Assembly: GCF_003289955.1 (NCBI RefSeq)
Contig: NZ_QLZR01000001.1
Location: forward strand, 310,001-374,000
Direction: 5' to 3'
DNA from: Planococcus halotolerans
GTDB lineage: Bacteria > Bacillota > Bacilli > Bacillales_A > Planococcaceae
Length of the DNA: 64,000 nt
Position numbers and translations under genes: made by a program. A model generated the notes under the pieces. It saw nothing but the letters and a program-made list of their open reading frames with translations. It was not told the DNA's origin and ran no database searches. Positions within the stretch are counted from its first letter, which is position 1. Each line of letters opens with the position of its first letter. Positions 1 through 8,196 of the stretch are shown piece after piece.

Positions 1-165
1 TTCCTTCAACTCGACCAGATGACCGATTCCCCACGTGATATAAGCACCATCCGGAAATATAGCATCGGGCATGATTTCCAAAAACCCTTCTCTTTTAGCA
101 GTCTTGAAAGCTTCTGCATAAGCTTTTGCCTGGCTTGGCTTTTCAGCCACTATCACTGGTTTCAT
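1..165 (-). CDS. topB: DNA topoisomerase III, N-terminal fragment (cut by window edge)
   Basis: The 55 visible codons read from an ATG at 165 and run off the left edge. The protein opens MKPVIVAEKPSQAKAYAEAF and continues with FPDGAYITWGIGHL, which is the start of the Toprim domain of Bacillus-type topoisomerase III (type IA). The Glu of the AEKPSQA motif is the conserved acidic residue of the Toprim fold. Enzymes of this family relax and decatenate DNA, often together with RecQ; a recQ gene lies at the other end of this window but far away. A GAAAGGAAG ribosome-binding site lies just upstream of the ATG. It is divergent from the next gene. The identification is firm although about 90 percent of the gene is outside the window. 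Confidence 0.9.
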   Translation of the reverse strand, partial: MKPVIVAEKPSQAKAYAEAFKTAKREGFLEIMPDAIFPDGAYITWGIGHLVELKE

Positions 166-271
166 CTATTTCTTCCTTTCACAAGCTTTCTTTACCTTTA
201 TTGTACCCCGCCGGTCAATATTTCATAACAAATAGACATCGGTAGAAAGTTTATATTCTGACTGGAAACGG

Positions 272-277
272 TATAAT
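272..277 (+). promoter_or_regulatory. Candidate -10 element (TATAAT)
   Basis: A perfect TATAAT stands 25 bases before the ATG at 302. No good -35 hexamer is visible at 16-18 bases, so this is only a candidate sigma-A promoter. Confidence 0.35.
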
Positions 278-301
278 AACTAAAAAAGAGGAGGCATCGC
301 C

Positions 302-967
302 ATGTCTGGAAAATCCGCATTGATTGCAGGCGCAACAGGCCTGACCGGCAGCAAACTGGTGGAGGTCCTGCTGGATCGTCCTGAATATGATAAAATAACC
401 GTTTTCGTCCGCCGTCCATTGACGCTGGAGCATCCGAAACTGGAACAAATTCACGTCGATTATTACAGACTCGATGACTATAAAAAACATTTCCAGGTGG
501 ATGATGTGTTTTGCTGTCTGGGTACCACTATTAAAAAGGCGGGTTCACAAAAAGCTTTCAGAAGAGTGGATTACGATTATCCTGTCGCTTTGGCACAGTT
601 GGCGAAATCAGCAGGCGCAAAAAATTTCCTCGTCGTCTCTGCAATGGGCGCCGACTCCCGCTCCAATATTTTCTATAACCGGGTCAAAGGCCAAATGGAG
701 GACAGCCTCAAAAAAATGGAGCTTCCCGCATTACATATTTTCCGTCCATCTCTGCTGCTCGGCGACCGCAAGGAATTCCGGCTCGGCGAAAAAGTCGCCA
801 GCCTGATCTCCCCTGTTTTCAGTCCGCTTCTGCGAGGCGGCATGAAAAAATACAAGCCGATACAGGCGGAGCAAGTTGCTAAGGCTATGTGTACTGCAGC
901 ACAAACTGAAAGTGGCGGTATACAGGTCTATCCTTCTGACAGAATTGCTGAAATGGGCTCATTATGA
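302..967 (+). CDS. NAD(P)-binding atypical SDR (TIP30/HTATIP2-like)
   Basis: 221 residues. The N-terminus has the nucleotide-binding motif GATGLTGSKLV (about residues 10-20), then VFVRRPL, CCLGTTIKKAGSQ and NFLVVSAMGAD, the order seen in the TIP30/HTATIP2 and YraG-like group of atypical short-chain dehydrogenases that bind NAD(P)H. A Tyr followed by Lys (YNRVKGQME, about residue 123) fits the SDR catalytic Tyr-x-x-x-Lys. Cytosolic; substrate unknown. The ATG at 302 follows AGAGGAGGC at good spacing. The gene stands alone between the divergent topB and a terminator at 991-1024. Family is clear, function is not. Confidence 0.85.
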   Translation: MSGKSALIAGATGLTGSKLVEVLLDRPEYDKITVFVRRPLTLEHPKLEQIHVDYYRLDDYKKHFQVDDVFCCLGTTIKKAGSQKAFRRVDYDYPVALAQLAKSAGAKNFLVVSAMGADSRSNIFYNRVKGQMEDSLKKMELPALHIFRPSLLLGDRKEFRLGEKVASLISPVFSPLLRGGMKKYKPIQAEQVAKAMCTAAQTESGGIQVYPSDRIAEMGSL

Positions 968-990
968 AATTTGTTTGTCAAATCTGCATA

Positions 991-1024
991 AAAAAAAGCG
1001 AAGCCACTCAGGCTTCGCTTTTTT
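991..1024 (+). terminator. Rho-independent terminator
   Basis: Stem of about 14 bp (AAAGCGAAGCC paired with GGCTTCGCTTT) around a 5-base loop at 1006-1010, ending in a T run. It lies 24 bases after the stop of the SDR gene. Confidence 0.9.
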
Positions 1025-1079
1025 AATCCGCTTTTTCAGTTTGAGAACTGCTTTGTTCTGTAAATTGCCAATTGTTTTG

Positions 1080-1115
1080 CCGGCGCAGCCACAAAGAGAC
1101 TTATCATTGCGCCGG
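1080..1115. terminator. Possible hairpin terminator between convergent genes
   Basis: CCGGCGCA at 1080-1087 pairs with TGCGCCGG at 1108-1115. No strong T run follows on either strand, so it is a weak candidate for ending the tct operon. Confidence 0.3.
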
Positions 1116-1157
1116 TTTATGCTTTAATTAAGAAAATCTGCCTAAAAAAAGAATTGC

Positions 1158-2537
1158 TCACCAGATGAAAAGCGCCCAAATTATTGCTACAGTGCTTATG
1201 ATGAAGCTCGAATAACCTCCGATGGCATATTGCTCTTTCTTAGAAAAAGCTCCTTTTTGAAAAGCAAGAAACGTTGTCGGGGAATGTATCGGCATTATTG
1301 TCACTCCACCAATAATCATGATAACCAGAAAAGCGAGGGTAATAACTGATAAACCCAGTATTTCCGCATAGCTCATTATTATAGGAAATATAACAATCAT
1401 CGAAGTAGAAGGAACTACGAAAAGAAACCGCAAAATGAAGATAAAAATAGCTACAAATAAAATATTCCCAAAATCTCCTATACCATCTGGAAGCAATTCC
1501 AGCATTTGTCCTGCCAGGATAAGTGCAGTTCCGGTTTCTTCAATTACATAACCGAGCGAAAAAGAAGCGCCCAACAGTAAAAAATTTTCCCAGTCATAGC
1601 TTCTTACCAAGCTGTCGGTAACCAGATTATTTATGGGCAATGCATAATAGGATGCCAGAATTATGGGTGCAATAATTAAAGGAACAGTTTCCTGATCCAG
1701 TACCACCCAGCTAAGAATCATCAATCCAAAAGGAAGGACAACCCACCAAAAACGCTTTGGCAGTTGGGTATCCTCATCTAATTGCTGAAGCGCTTCCATA
1801 CTTACTTCTTCTGTGGTGTGTTGAAAATACTTAAAAACTCCGAAACTGACAAGAAACATTGAAAGCCATAATGGCGGCGCAATAAGAATGAACCAGCCAA
1901 TCCATGAAATTTGAACTCCTCCAAAGTCCTTGAGGAGCTGTGCCGCTAATACTGGGAATCCCCCGCCTGTAAATACGATCATTGTTGAATTCTGATTCAT
2001 CATTCCAATTACGTACATACTGTATTTTCTAAACATGCTATCTTGCTCCATATTAAATGTTACGTTTAACTGTTCAATGATAGGTTCTAAAATTCGAAAT
2101 CTTGCTACCGCTGAAGGAAGCAAAATCGGCATTAAAGCAATAAGAAGAGGCAAGCCGAACAATATAGTCCGAATCCCGCCTCTGCTTAATTTCAGAAGTA
2201 TAGTAACAAATACACGGTCTGCTCCTGCAGCCACCAAAGCTTTTGAAATCAAGGAAAGCACTAATATAAAATACAAAGCATTCGTTAAGAAACCAGTAAA
2301 GGCTTCTTCCGGTCTATCCACTAATCCAAAGATTATAATCAGCCCCACTACCAGCAAACTCGATGCAGCAAAAGGCATTTTACTGATTGTCCAAAAGTAG
2401 ATGGCAATGACCAGAAGAAGCAAGGTCAACTTTTGTTTTGTTGAGTAGATATCCAACAGCCCGGCATACCAGCCGACAAAAACCAGCAATATCAATATGG
2501 TCGTAAACAATACAGATCGTACTTTTGGATGCCTCAA
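1158..2537 (-). CDS. DASS (SLC13/CitT-type) anion transporter
   Basis: 459 residues with about eleven hydrophobic segments. The sequence has the DASS/ArsB-like layout: an N-terminal half containing the polar NQNSTMIVF stretch (about residues 176-184) and a C-terminal half with FVVPSTSMIVIFPI, positions typical of substrate/Na+ sites in divalent anion:Na+ symporters. Likely substrates are di- or tricarboxylates, judged only from family and neighbours. The start is a TTG at 2537, chosen because AAGGAG lies seven bases before it; no in-frame ATG is better placed. It begins 11 bases after tctA stops, so it is the last gene of the tctC-tctB-tctA operon. A single-component carrier in a tripartite transporter operon is unusual. 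Confidence 0.85.
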   Translation of the reverse strand: MRHPKVRSVLFTTILILLVFVGWYAGLLDIYSTKQKLTLLLLVIAIYFWTISKMPFAASSLLVVGLIIIFGLVDRPEEAFTGFLTNALYFILVLSLISKALVAAGADRVFVTILLKLSRGGIRTILFGLPLLIALMPILLPSAVARFRILEPIIEQLNVTFNMEQDSMFRKYSMYVIGMMNQNSTMIVFTGGGFPVLAAQLLKDFGGVQISWIGWFILIAPPLWLSMFLVSFGVFKYFQHTTEEVSMEALQQLDEDTQLPKRFWWVVLPFGLMILSWVVLDQETVPLIIAPIILASYYALPINNLVTDSLVRSYDWENFLLLGASFSLGYVIEETGTALILAGQMLELLPDGIGDFGNILFVAIFIFILRFLFVVPSTSMIVIFPIIMSYAEILGLSVITLAFLVIMIIGGVTIMPIHSPTTFLAFQKGAFSKKEQYAIGGYSSFIISTVAIIWALFIW

Positions 2538-2548
2538 TTCATCACTCC

Positions 2549-4048
2549 TTACTGCTTAAGCAACAAGCGTCGGCTTCTCCATTTTATAAGTGCCGGTATT
2601 GTCAGAGACAATAATGAAACTATAATCAAAGCCAGTGGAAGCGGACTGTTGACAAATATGCTTAAACTGCCGTTCGAGATAGTCATAGACTGTCTGAAAG
2701 CCTGCTCCATCATGCCACCAAGGATGAATGCCAAGATAAACGGTGGAGCTGGAAATGAGAAGACCCGCATAGCAAAACCAAGAGCTCCGAATAGCAATAA
2801 CATATACAAATCAAAAGTATTGAAACTGATTGAGTAGACTCCGATTAAGCTGAACATGATAACCAAAGAGATCAGCAATGGTCGTGGAATGCTTAAAATT
2901 TTCGCTAAATAAGGGATAAGTGGTAAGTTCAGAACTAACAGGAAAATATTCCCTAAATACATACTGGCGATTATTCCCCAAAATATTTCTGGACGATCCG
3001 ACATTAATAGCGGTCCTGGCTGGACACCGAGGACAAGGAAAGCTCCAAGCATAACAGCAGTTGTACCAGAACCTGGAATACCAAGACTCAGTAATGGAAC
3101 AAATGCACCGCTTGTCGCCGCATTGTTTGAACTTTCTGGGGCTGCAAGACCTTTAATGGAACCTTTCCCGAACTCTTCCGGGTTTTTAGAGATTTTCTTC
3201 TCGAAAATATAGCTGATAAAAGAAGCAATTGTAGCACCAGCTCCCGGCAAGACGCCGAGCATGAAACCAACAAAAGATTGCCGTGTCATCGGCCCGCTCA
3301 TTTCCTTCAAGTCTGCTCGTGTTACCTTTAAACTGCCAAGCTTCTGATCATCGCTCAAATTACGATTTTTACGGTTCATGATCAGCATGCAGACCTCAGC
3401 AATAGCAAACAGACCCAAAGCGATAACGAGGAAATCAAATCCGTCAAGCAAGTTCACATTGCCAAATGTAAAACGCTGTGTTCCGGTTTGCGGATCGATT
3501 CCGATGGTGACCACCATGATTCCTGCAACAGCAGAAATCATCGCTTTAATTGTTGATCCTTCAGACAAACTGGAAATCGCTGTTAACCCCATTAACATGA
3601 GCGCGAAATATGCCGGCGGTCCAAATGAAATGGCCACACTCGCCAATGCCGGTGCAAGGAGCATCAGCATAATAACTGAAACGGTTCCGCCAAAGAAAGA
3701 AGCGATGGCCGCAATTGCTAACGCTTTCCCTGCTTTTCCTTGCTGCGCCATCGGATAACCGTCAAAAGACGTAGCCACCGTCCCCGAAATACCTGGAGCA
3801 TTCAGAAGAATGGAAGAAGTAGACCCTCCAAAAACTGCTCCGTAGTATACACCCGCCATCATAACAAGTGCAGGTGCAGGATCCATACCATATGTAATTG
3901 GAATCATAATAGCGATTGCACTGATAGGTCCGAGTCCTGGCATCATACCGATTAAAGTACCTACTACAACACCAATTAAAACAAATAAAATTCCTTCCCA
4001 GCTTAAAGCGACTTGAAAGCCGGCCAAAAGACCTTGAAAAGCATCCAT
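2549..4048 (-). CDS. tctA: Tripartite tricarboxylate transporter, large membrane subunit
   Basis: 499 residues, very hydrophobic, about 12 membrane segments. It carries the TctA signature near the N-terminus (VGTLIGMMPGLGPISAIAI, about residues 28-46) and the internal FVGFMLGVLPGAGATIASF copy (about residues 259-277), reflecting the two-fold repeat of this family. With TctB it forms the channel that receives substrate from the binding protein TctC and drives uptake with an ion gradient. The ATG at 4048 follows AAGGAGG. It is third in the operon after tctC and tctB. Typical length; substrate (citrate or another tricarboxylate) is inferred, not shown. Confidence 0.95.
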   Translation of the reverse strand: MDAFQGLLAGFQVALSWEGILFVLIGVVVGTLIGMMPGLGPISAIAIMIPITYGMDPAPALVMMAGVYYGAVFGGSTSSILLNAPGISGTVATSFDGYPMAQQGKAGKALAIAAIASFFGGTVSVIMLMLLAPALASVAISFGPPAYFALMLMGLTAISSLSEGSTIKAMISAVAGIMVVTIGIDPQTGTQRFTFGNVNLLDGFDFLVIALGLFAIAEVCMLIMNRKNRNLSDDQKLGSLKVTRADLKEMSGPMTRQSFVGFMLGVLPGAGATIASFISYIFEKKISKNPEEFGKGSIKGLAAPESSNNAATSGAFVPLLSLGIPGSGTTAVMLGAFLVLGVQPGPLLMSDRPEIFWGIIASMYLGNIFLLVLNLPLIPYLAKILSIPRPLLISLVIMFSLIGVYSISFNTFDLYMLLLFGALGFAMRVFSFPAPPFILAFILGGMMEQAFRQSMTISNGSLSIFVNSPLPLALIIVSLLSLTIPALIKWRSRRLLLKQ

Positions 4049-4063
4049 ATTATTCCAGCCTCC

Positions 4064-4522
4064 TTATATTGGTAAAATGCCGCTAGGCAAGGCAATGCCC
4101 AGTGCAAATACAAAAATGACATACATTCCTAACGGGAAAAGAATTGAAACAATAATTCCTGTTTTCCAATTACGATACCCCAAAAACCACGAGCAGAAAA
4201 AGATGAATAGAGCGGTCATAAGGATAAATCCAATCGTTTCAAATAAAAGAATATAGACAAAAATCATGGCAAAGACTGCCAGCAAGACCAGCAATTCTTT
4301 TTTAGGAATAGCTCTCTTGGCTTTCTCCGCCTCTGTTTCAATTGCTCGCGAGAAAAAAAGAGCAATCGATAGAATGAGCATCAGAATCCCCAAACCTTTT
4401 GGTATAACATCTGCATCAACAGGCGCGTATGGATAATTAGGCAACTGGAAACTTAAATATAAATACACCGATGCAATGATGAAAAGCAGCAGACCGATTC
4501 TCCGGTTCATTGTTGATAACAT
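4064..4522 (-). CDS. tctB: Tripartite tricarboxylate transporter, small membrane subunit
   Basis: 152 residues with four hydrophobic segments, as in TctB: one near residues 10-27, one near 48-64, and two in the C-terminal half (about 80-112 and 123-146). I place the start at ATG 4522, since AGAGGTG lies six bases before it; an in-frame TTG at 4540 would lie upstream of that ribosome-binding site. It sits between tctC and tctA in the same orientation, which supports the assignment because TctB sequences are poorly conserved. It pairs with TctA in the membrane. Confidence 0.88.
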   Translation of the reverse strand: MLSTMNRRIGLLLFIIASVYLYLSFQLPNYPYAPVDADVIPKGLGILMLILSIALFFSRAIETEAEKAKRAIPKKELLVLLAVFAMIFVYILLFETIGFILMTALFIFFCSWFLGYRNWKTGIIVSILFPLGMYVIFVFALGIALPSGILPI

Positions 4523-4586
4523 TAAAGACACCTCTTTCAAAATGAAAAGAGGGAAACCGAATATTCGGTTCCCAATTTCCCTATAA

Positions 4587-5600
4587 TTAATTACCTAATC
4601 CGATTTCCTCAAGCAATGTTTGGATTTCCTGTTTTTCAGTATCCAAAAACTCTTTGTATTCTTCTCCGCTCATGTACATTTCGCTCCAGCCATATTTCTT
4701 CCGTACTTCAGCAAATTCTTCAGACTCACTCAGCTCTTTGAATTTCTCTTCGTAGTAATCAATTGCTGCCTGGTCCATGTTTGGCGGACCAAAGAAACCG
4801 CGCCAGTTAATGAAACTTTCGTCAATTCCCTGTTCAATGGCAGTTGGGAATTCTGAAAGCACTTCCCCTTCCATACGTTCCTCCGCTGTGATTCCAAGGA
4901 CTTTAATATTTCCTGCACGAACTTGCTCAACAGTTTCACCTACGCCTGTAGAAAATACATCAACTGATCCGTTTAACACAGATGTCAACGCTCCACCGTC
5001 TTGTGCTGAAACGTATTTAATCTTTGTCGGATCTACGCCAGCTGCTTTTGCAATACGGACAAATTGCATATGGTCCATGCTTCCTGGAGAAGACGTTCCT
5101 ACAACTGTGACACTTTCCGGATCTTCTTTCATTTGGTCGAACAAATCATTCAGATCATCCCATTCGCTGTCTGCACTTACTGCAAAGGCACCGTAATCAG
5201 CAATCACGTTGGCTAAAGGCGTAAAATCTTCATGCCCATGCTCCGACTGCCCATTCAATGGAACAAACATAAGAGGTGGAGAAGCAACGAACATATTATG
5301 GGCACTTCCATCTTGGCCATGTATATAAGCCCAACCGATAGCACCGCCGCCGCCTTCTTTATTTATCACAGTCAGATTTTCTTCGATGATTCCTGTCTCC
5401 CCGAAAATCCTTGCCACTTCACGGGCTGTTGTATCCCAGCCGCCACCTGCACCTGCTGGAGCAACTACTTCAATTGTTTTTGAAGGTTCGAATGAACCCC
5501 CTTCACCGCTCGATGCTCCTTCAGTTGAATTGTCAGAGTTACATCCTGCCAGTGTTAAAGCGCCAGCCGCTAGTATTGCAGTTAACCATGTCTTCTTCAT
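4587..5600 (-). CDS. tctC: Tripartite tricarboxylate transporter, substrate-binding lipoprotein
   Basis: 337 residues. The N-terminus is a lipoprotein signal ending in the lipobox LAGC (Cys20), so the mature protein is anchored outside the membrane. The TctC/Bug fold is seen in IEVVAPAGAGGGWDTTAR (about residues 44-61), VINKEGGGGAIGW, the SPGSMDHMQ stretch and NWRGFFGPPNM near the C-terminus. It captures the substrate and hands it to TctAB. Start ATG 5600 follows AAGGGGGAG. First gene of the operon; its promoter carries a cre box at 5661-5674. The exact ligand cannot be read from sequence. Confidence 0.95.
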   Translation of the reverse strand: MKKTWLTAILAAGALTLAGCNSDNSTEGASSGEGGSFEPSKTIEVVAPAGAGGGWDTTAREVARIFGETGIIEENLTVINKEGGGGAIGWAYIHGQDGSAHNMFVASPPLMFVPLNGQSEHGHEDFTPLANVIADYGAFAVSADSEWDDLNDLFDQMKEDPESVTVVGTSSPGSMDHMQFVRIAKAAGVDPTKIKYVSAQDGGALTSVLNGSVDVFSTGVGETVEQVRAGNIKVLGITAEERMEGEVLSEFPTAIEQGIDESFINWRGFFGPPNMDQAAIDYYEEKFKELSESEEFAEVRKKYGWSEMYMSGEEYKEFLDTEKQEIQTLLEEIGLGN

Positions 5601-5637
5601 AATTTCTCCCCCTTATAGCTGTTTTGTTATTAAACGA

Positions 5638-5666
5638 AGTATAACTTGGAATTTTCAGAATGTAAC
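5638..5666 (-). promoter_or_regulatory. Predicted sigma-A promoter of the tct operon
   Basis: On the minus strand GTTACA (5661-5666) and TATACT (5638-5643) are separated by 17 bases, upstream of tctC. The -35 is a 4/6 match and the -10 is 5/6. Confidence 0.5.
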
Positions 5667-5674
5667 CGTTTTCA
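5661..5674. promoter_or_regulatory. cre box (CcpA site) over the tct -35 element
   Basis: TGTAACCGTTTTCA fits every fixed position of the published cre consensus TGWNANCGNTNWCA. It overlaps the predicted -35 hexamer of tctC, the arrangement expected for catabolite repression by CcpA. Inference from the consensus only. Confidence 0.65.
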
Positions 5675-5723
5675 AAATAAGGTTTATAATGGTTTTAAAA
5701 ATCATTTTGTTCATAAAGTTCAC

Positions 5724-5753
5724 ACAAAAAAGCTGATCAGATTGATCAGCTTT
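5724..5753 (-). terminator. Rho-independent terminator after the response regulator
   Basis: On the minus strand AAAGCTGATCA pairs with TGATCAGCTTT around a 3-base loop (5729-5753), followed by TTTTTTGTG. It starts at the stop codon of the response regulator and separates it from tctC. Confidence 0.85.
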
Positions 5754-6421
5754 CATTTCAAATAATAATTCCTCTCAGGTCTGCCAACAATTCCGTATAC
5801 AAGTTCTGCATAACACTCATCAATGGAAACCAGGTATTCTAAGTACCTGCGGGCAGTCGTCCTTGAAGCTCCCATCTTTTCCCCTGTTTTTTCTGCGGTT
5901 ATTCCAGTTTTGTTCTGCTTTAAGATACTAATGACTTTTTCCAAAGTCAAAGGGTCTATTCCCTTTACGGCAGTAGTAGATTCCTCTGCAATTTTTACGC
6001 CGAAAAGATCGTCCAAGAAACTCTGTTCCACCTTGTCTTTTCTTTCCAAACTAATTTTGTCATCAATATACTTCTGAATGGTAAAAATGAAACGCTCAAG
6101 GCTGGCAGGCTTTATAATAATACCTTTTACCCCTTTTCTGATAGCTGTTTCAATATATTCTTTTTCATTGGCAGCAGAAACCAGGATAACATCAGTGGGG
6201 TTATTTATTTCCCTAATTTCTTCTATTAAATCGATGCCTAAACCATCTGGCATATAGTTATCGAGTATGATTAAATCCGGCTTGTATTTCTTCACCGCTG
6301 CCAAGGTTTCCTTACAATTTGAAGTTTTCCCGACAAGTTTAGTGCCTCTGACTTTTTTTAAAAATTGTTCGTGAATATTGGCGACTCTAAAATCGTCTTC
6401 AGCTATCAATACACTCAGCAT
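5753..6421 (-). CDS. Response regulator, CitB/DcuR family
   Basis: 222 residues. The receiver domain has the acidic pair Asp9/Asp10, phospho-acceptor Asp54 in IILDNYMPDG, Ser82 in VILVSA and Lys104 in IIIKPAS. The C-terminal part (GITAEKTGEKMGASRTTAR, about residues 173-191) is the winged-helix DNA-binding domain of CitB/DcuR-type regulators of carboxylate metabolism. Its ATG overlaps the stop of the sensor kinase gene by one base (TAATG), so the two are co-translated. Next to the tct operon, it probably activates tctCBA in response to an external carboxylate. The target is inferred from position. Confidence 0.93.
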   Translation of the reverse strand: MLSVLIAEDDFRVANIHEQFLKKVRGTKLVGKTSNCKETLAAVKKYKPDLIILDNYMPDGLGIDLIEEIREINNPTDVILVSAANEKEYIETAIRKGVKGIIIKPASLERFIFTIQKYIDDKISLERKDKVEQSFLDDLFGVKIAEESTTAVKGIDPLTLEKVISILKQNKTGITAEKTGEKMGASRTTARRYLEYLVSIDECYAELVYGIVGRPERNYYLK

Positions 6422-8010
6422 TATGCCACCTCCCCAGGTTGTTTTGGGATATACACTGTAAAAACTGTTCCTGATTCTACGTTTGAATGGACTTCTATAG
6501 TACCTTTTAATTCTTCAATCGCCTGCTTGACAATAACAAGTCCGTAACCTCGGTCTGTACGTCCTTTTGTTGAAAAACCGACTTCAAAGATGCGTTGGAT
6601 ATCTTCCTCTGCAATTCCATCTCCACTGTCTTCAACTTCAATAATAACGTCGTTCCCCAAATCTGTTATAAAGAAAGACACTTCTTTAACAGATTTTTTT
6701 ACCACTTCTTCTATTGCATTATCGATTAGATTCCCGACAATATGAATCACTTTTGTGATATCTATATGTTCTGGCAAAGATCGTAAGGAACTGTTTTCAT
6801 CAATGCTCAATTTCACTTTCTGTTCGGATGCTTTTCCCATCTTCCCTAAAAGAATTGCTTGAACTTTTGTGTCTTCTATAAGGTTTAGCATTTGTTTTGA
6901 ATGATTCTCCTGGTAATCTGTTTCAGATTGTATCAATTCGGTCGCTTCCCTGATTTGGTTTAATTGAAGCAATCCTGAAATTGCGTATAACTTATTCATA
7001 TATTCATGGGTCTGGGCACGCAGTCCTTCTGAATATTGCTGGATTTCAGATAACGTTTTCAACATTGACTGAACCTCTGTCTTATCACGAAAAGTGGCTA
7101 CAGCTCCTACCACTTCACCATTATCAATGATTTGCGTGCGGTTAAAAATCAGAACTTTATCTTTGATCAATATTTCCTCATTCTTAACAGAATATCCGTT
7201 TCTTAAAACTTCTTTCATTTTGAAATTTGGCATTACATCTTCTATATATGCATTCAGCGCTGATTCACCTATTCCCATTAAATTCTGCGCTGATTGGTTA
7301 ATAGCAGTTATTCTTCCTTGATTGTCGATGGCTATCACTCCTTCTAAAATAGAAGAGAGTAATGCTTCACGGTCTCTGTATAAGGTCGCAATTTCACGCG
7401 GTTCCAGTCCCATTGTTTCCTTCCTGATGTTTTTTGCCAACAGAATACTGCCAAAAATACCGAATGCTAAAACAACCAAGGTATAGCGCAACACTTCAAA
7501 AACATTACCGAAGATAATATCATTGATATCCTCTATCAGATATCCCACTGATACAAGTCCTATAATCTTTCCATCTCCTGTATAGATCGGGGCTTTTCCC
7601 CTTAGACTGGGACCAAGAGATCCAGTAGCTTCTGAGATGTAGTATTTCCCATCAGTCAAAGCACGGGTATTATCTCCGCCCACCATCATTCCGCCAATTT
7701 TTTGGGGATTTGGATGCGAATACCGTATGCTGTTCCTGTCTCCTACTACTATGAATTCCGCCCCTACTTGTTTACGCAAGTATTCTGCAAATGGCTGAAT
7801 AACCCCTTGTGGGTCTCCCATCTCCAGTGCTCTCACTATACTGGGTGTAACCGAAACGGCAATTGCCGTCTCTAATGCCCTTTTTCCAACAGCCTCTTTT
7901 GTATCCTTAACTTCTTCATAACTGAGGATAGCAACGAATATAGCGGTAATTAATAATATAAGAGAAGTGCTTAAAATTATAATTTTAGTTTCCAATGAAA
8001 AATTTCTCAT
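6421..8010 (-). CDS. Sensor histidine kinase, CitA/DcuS family
   Basis: 529 residues. Two membrane segments (about 9-28 and 174-193) enclose an extracellular PDC/CitA-type sensor with the family hallmark RYSHPNPQKIGG (about residues 96-107). A cytoplasmic PAS domain follows (SILEGVIAIDNQGRITAIN), then the phosphoryl-acceptor helix with LRAQTHEYMNKLYAISGL, and the ATPase boxes HIVGNLIDNAIEE (N), DSGDGI (G1) and GYGLVIVKQ (G2). This is the domain order of kinases for citrate, malate or fumarate. ATG 8010 follows GGGAGAC. It forms a two-gene unit with the response regulator and is the probable input for control of the tct operon. Confidence 0.93.
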   Translation of the reverse strand: MRNFSLETKIIILSTSLILLITAIFVAILSYEEVKDTKEAVGKRALETAIAVSVTPSIVRALEMGDPQGVIQPFAEYLRKQVGAEFIVVGDRNSIRYSHPNPQKIGGMMVGGDNTRALTDGKYYISEATGSLGPSLRGKAPIYTGDGKIIGLVSVGYLIEDINDIIFGNVFEVLRYTLVVLAFGIFGSILLAKNIRKETMGLEPREIATLYRDREALLSSILEGVIAIDNQGRITAINQSAQNLMGIGESALNAYIEDVMPNFKMKEVLRNGYSVKNEEILIKDKVLIFNRTQIIDNGEVVGAVATFRDKTEVQSMLKTLSEIQQYSEGLRAQTHEYMNKLYAISGLLQLNQIREATELIQSETDYQENHSKQMLNLIEDTKVQAILLGKMGKASEQKVKLSIDENSSLRSLPEHIDITKVIHIVGNLIDNAIEEVVKKSVKEVSFFITDLGNDVIIEVEDSGDGIAEEDIQRIFEVGFSTKGRTDRGYGLVIVKQAIEELKGTIEVHSNVESGTVFTVYIPKQPGEVA

Positions 8011-8098
8011 CTTGTTGTCTCCCAGTAAAATTCAGATGTTTGTAGTCTACCACAATTGAACAGCTAGAAAATCTTATGTTTTTCTATACATAACAATG

Positions 8099-8139
8099 CA
8101 AAAAACTGCTGTCCCTATAACTCAAAGGACAGCAGTTTT
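8099..8139 (-). terminator. Rho-independent terminator after the carboxypeptidase
   Basis: AAAACTGCTGTCC pairs with GGACAGCAGTTTT (8102-8114 and 8127-8139) around a 12-base loop, with a T run at the low-coordinate side. It ends the M14 gene on the minus strand. Confidence 0.85.
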
Positions 8140-8196
8140 ATAAATTCAACTATTTACCTGAATACCAAGTTAATTTTATTCTGTACGGCGTGTAGT

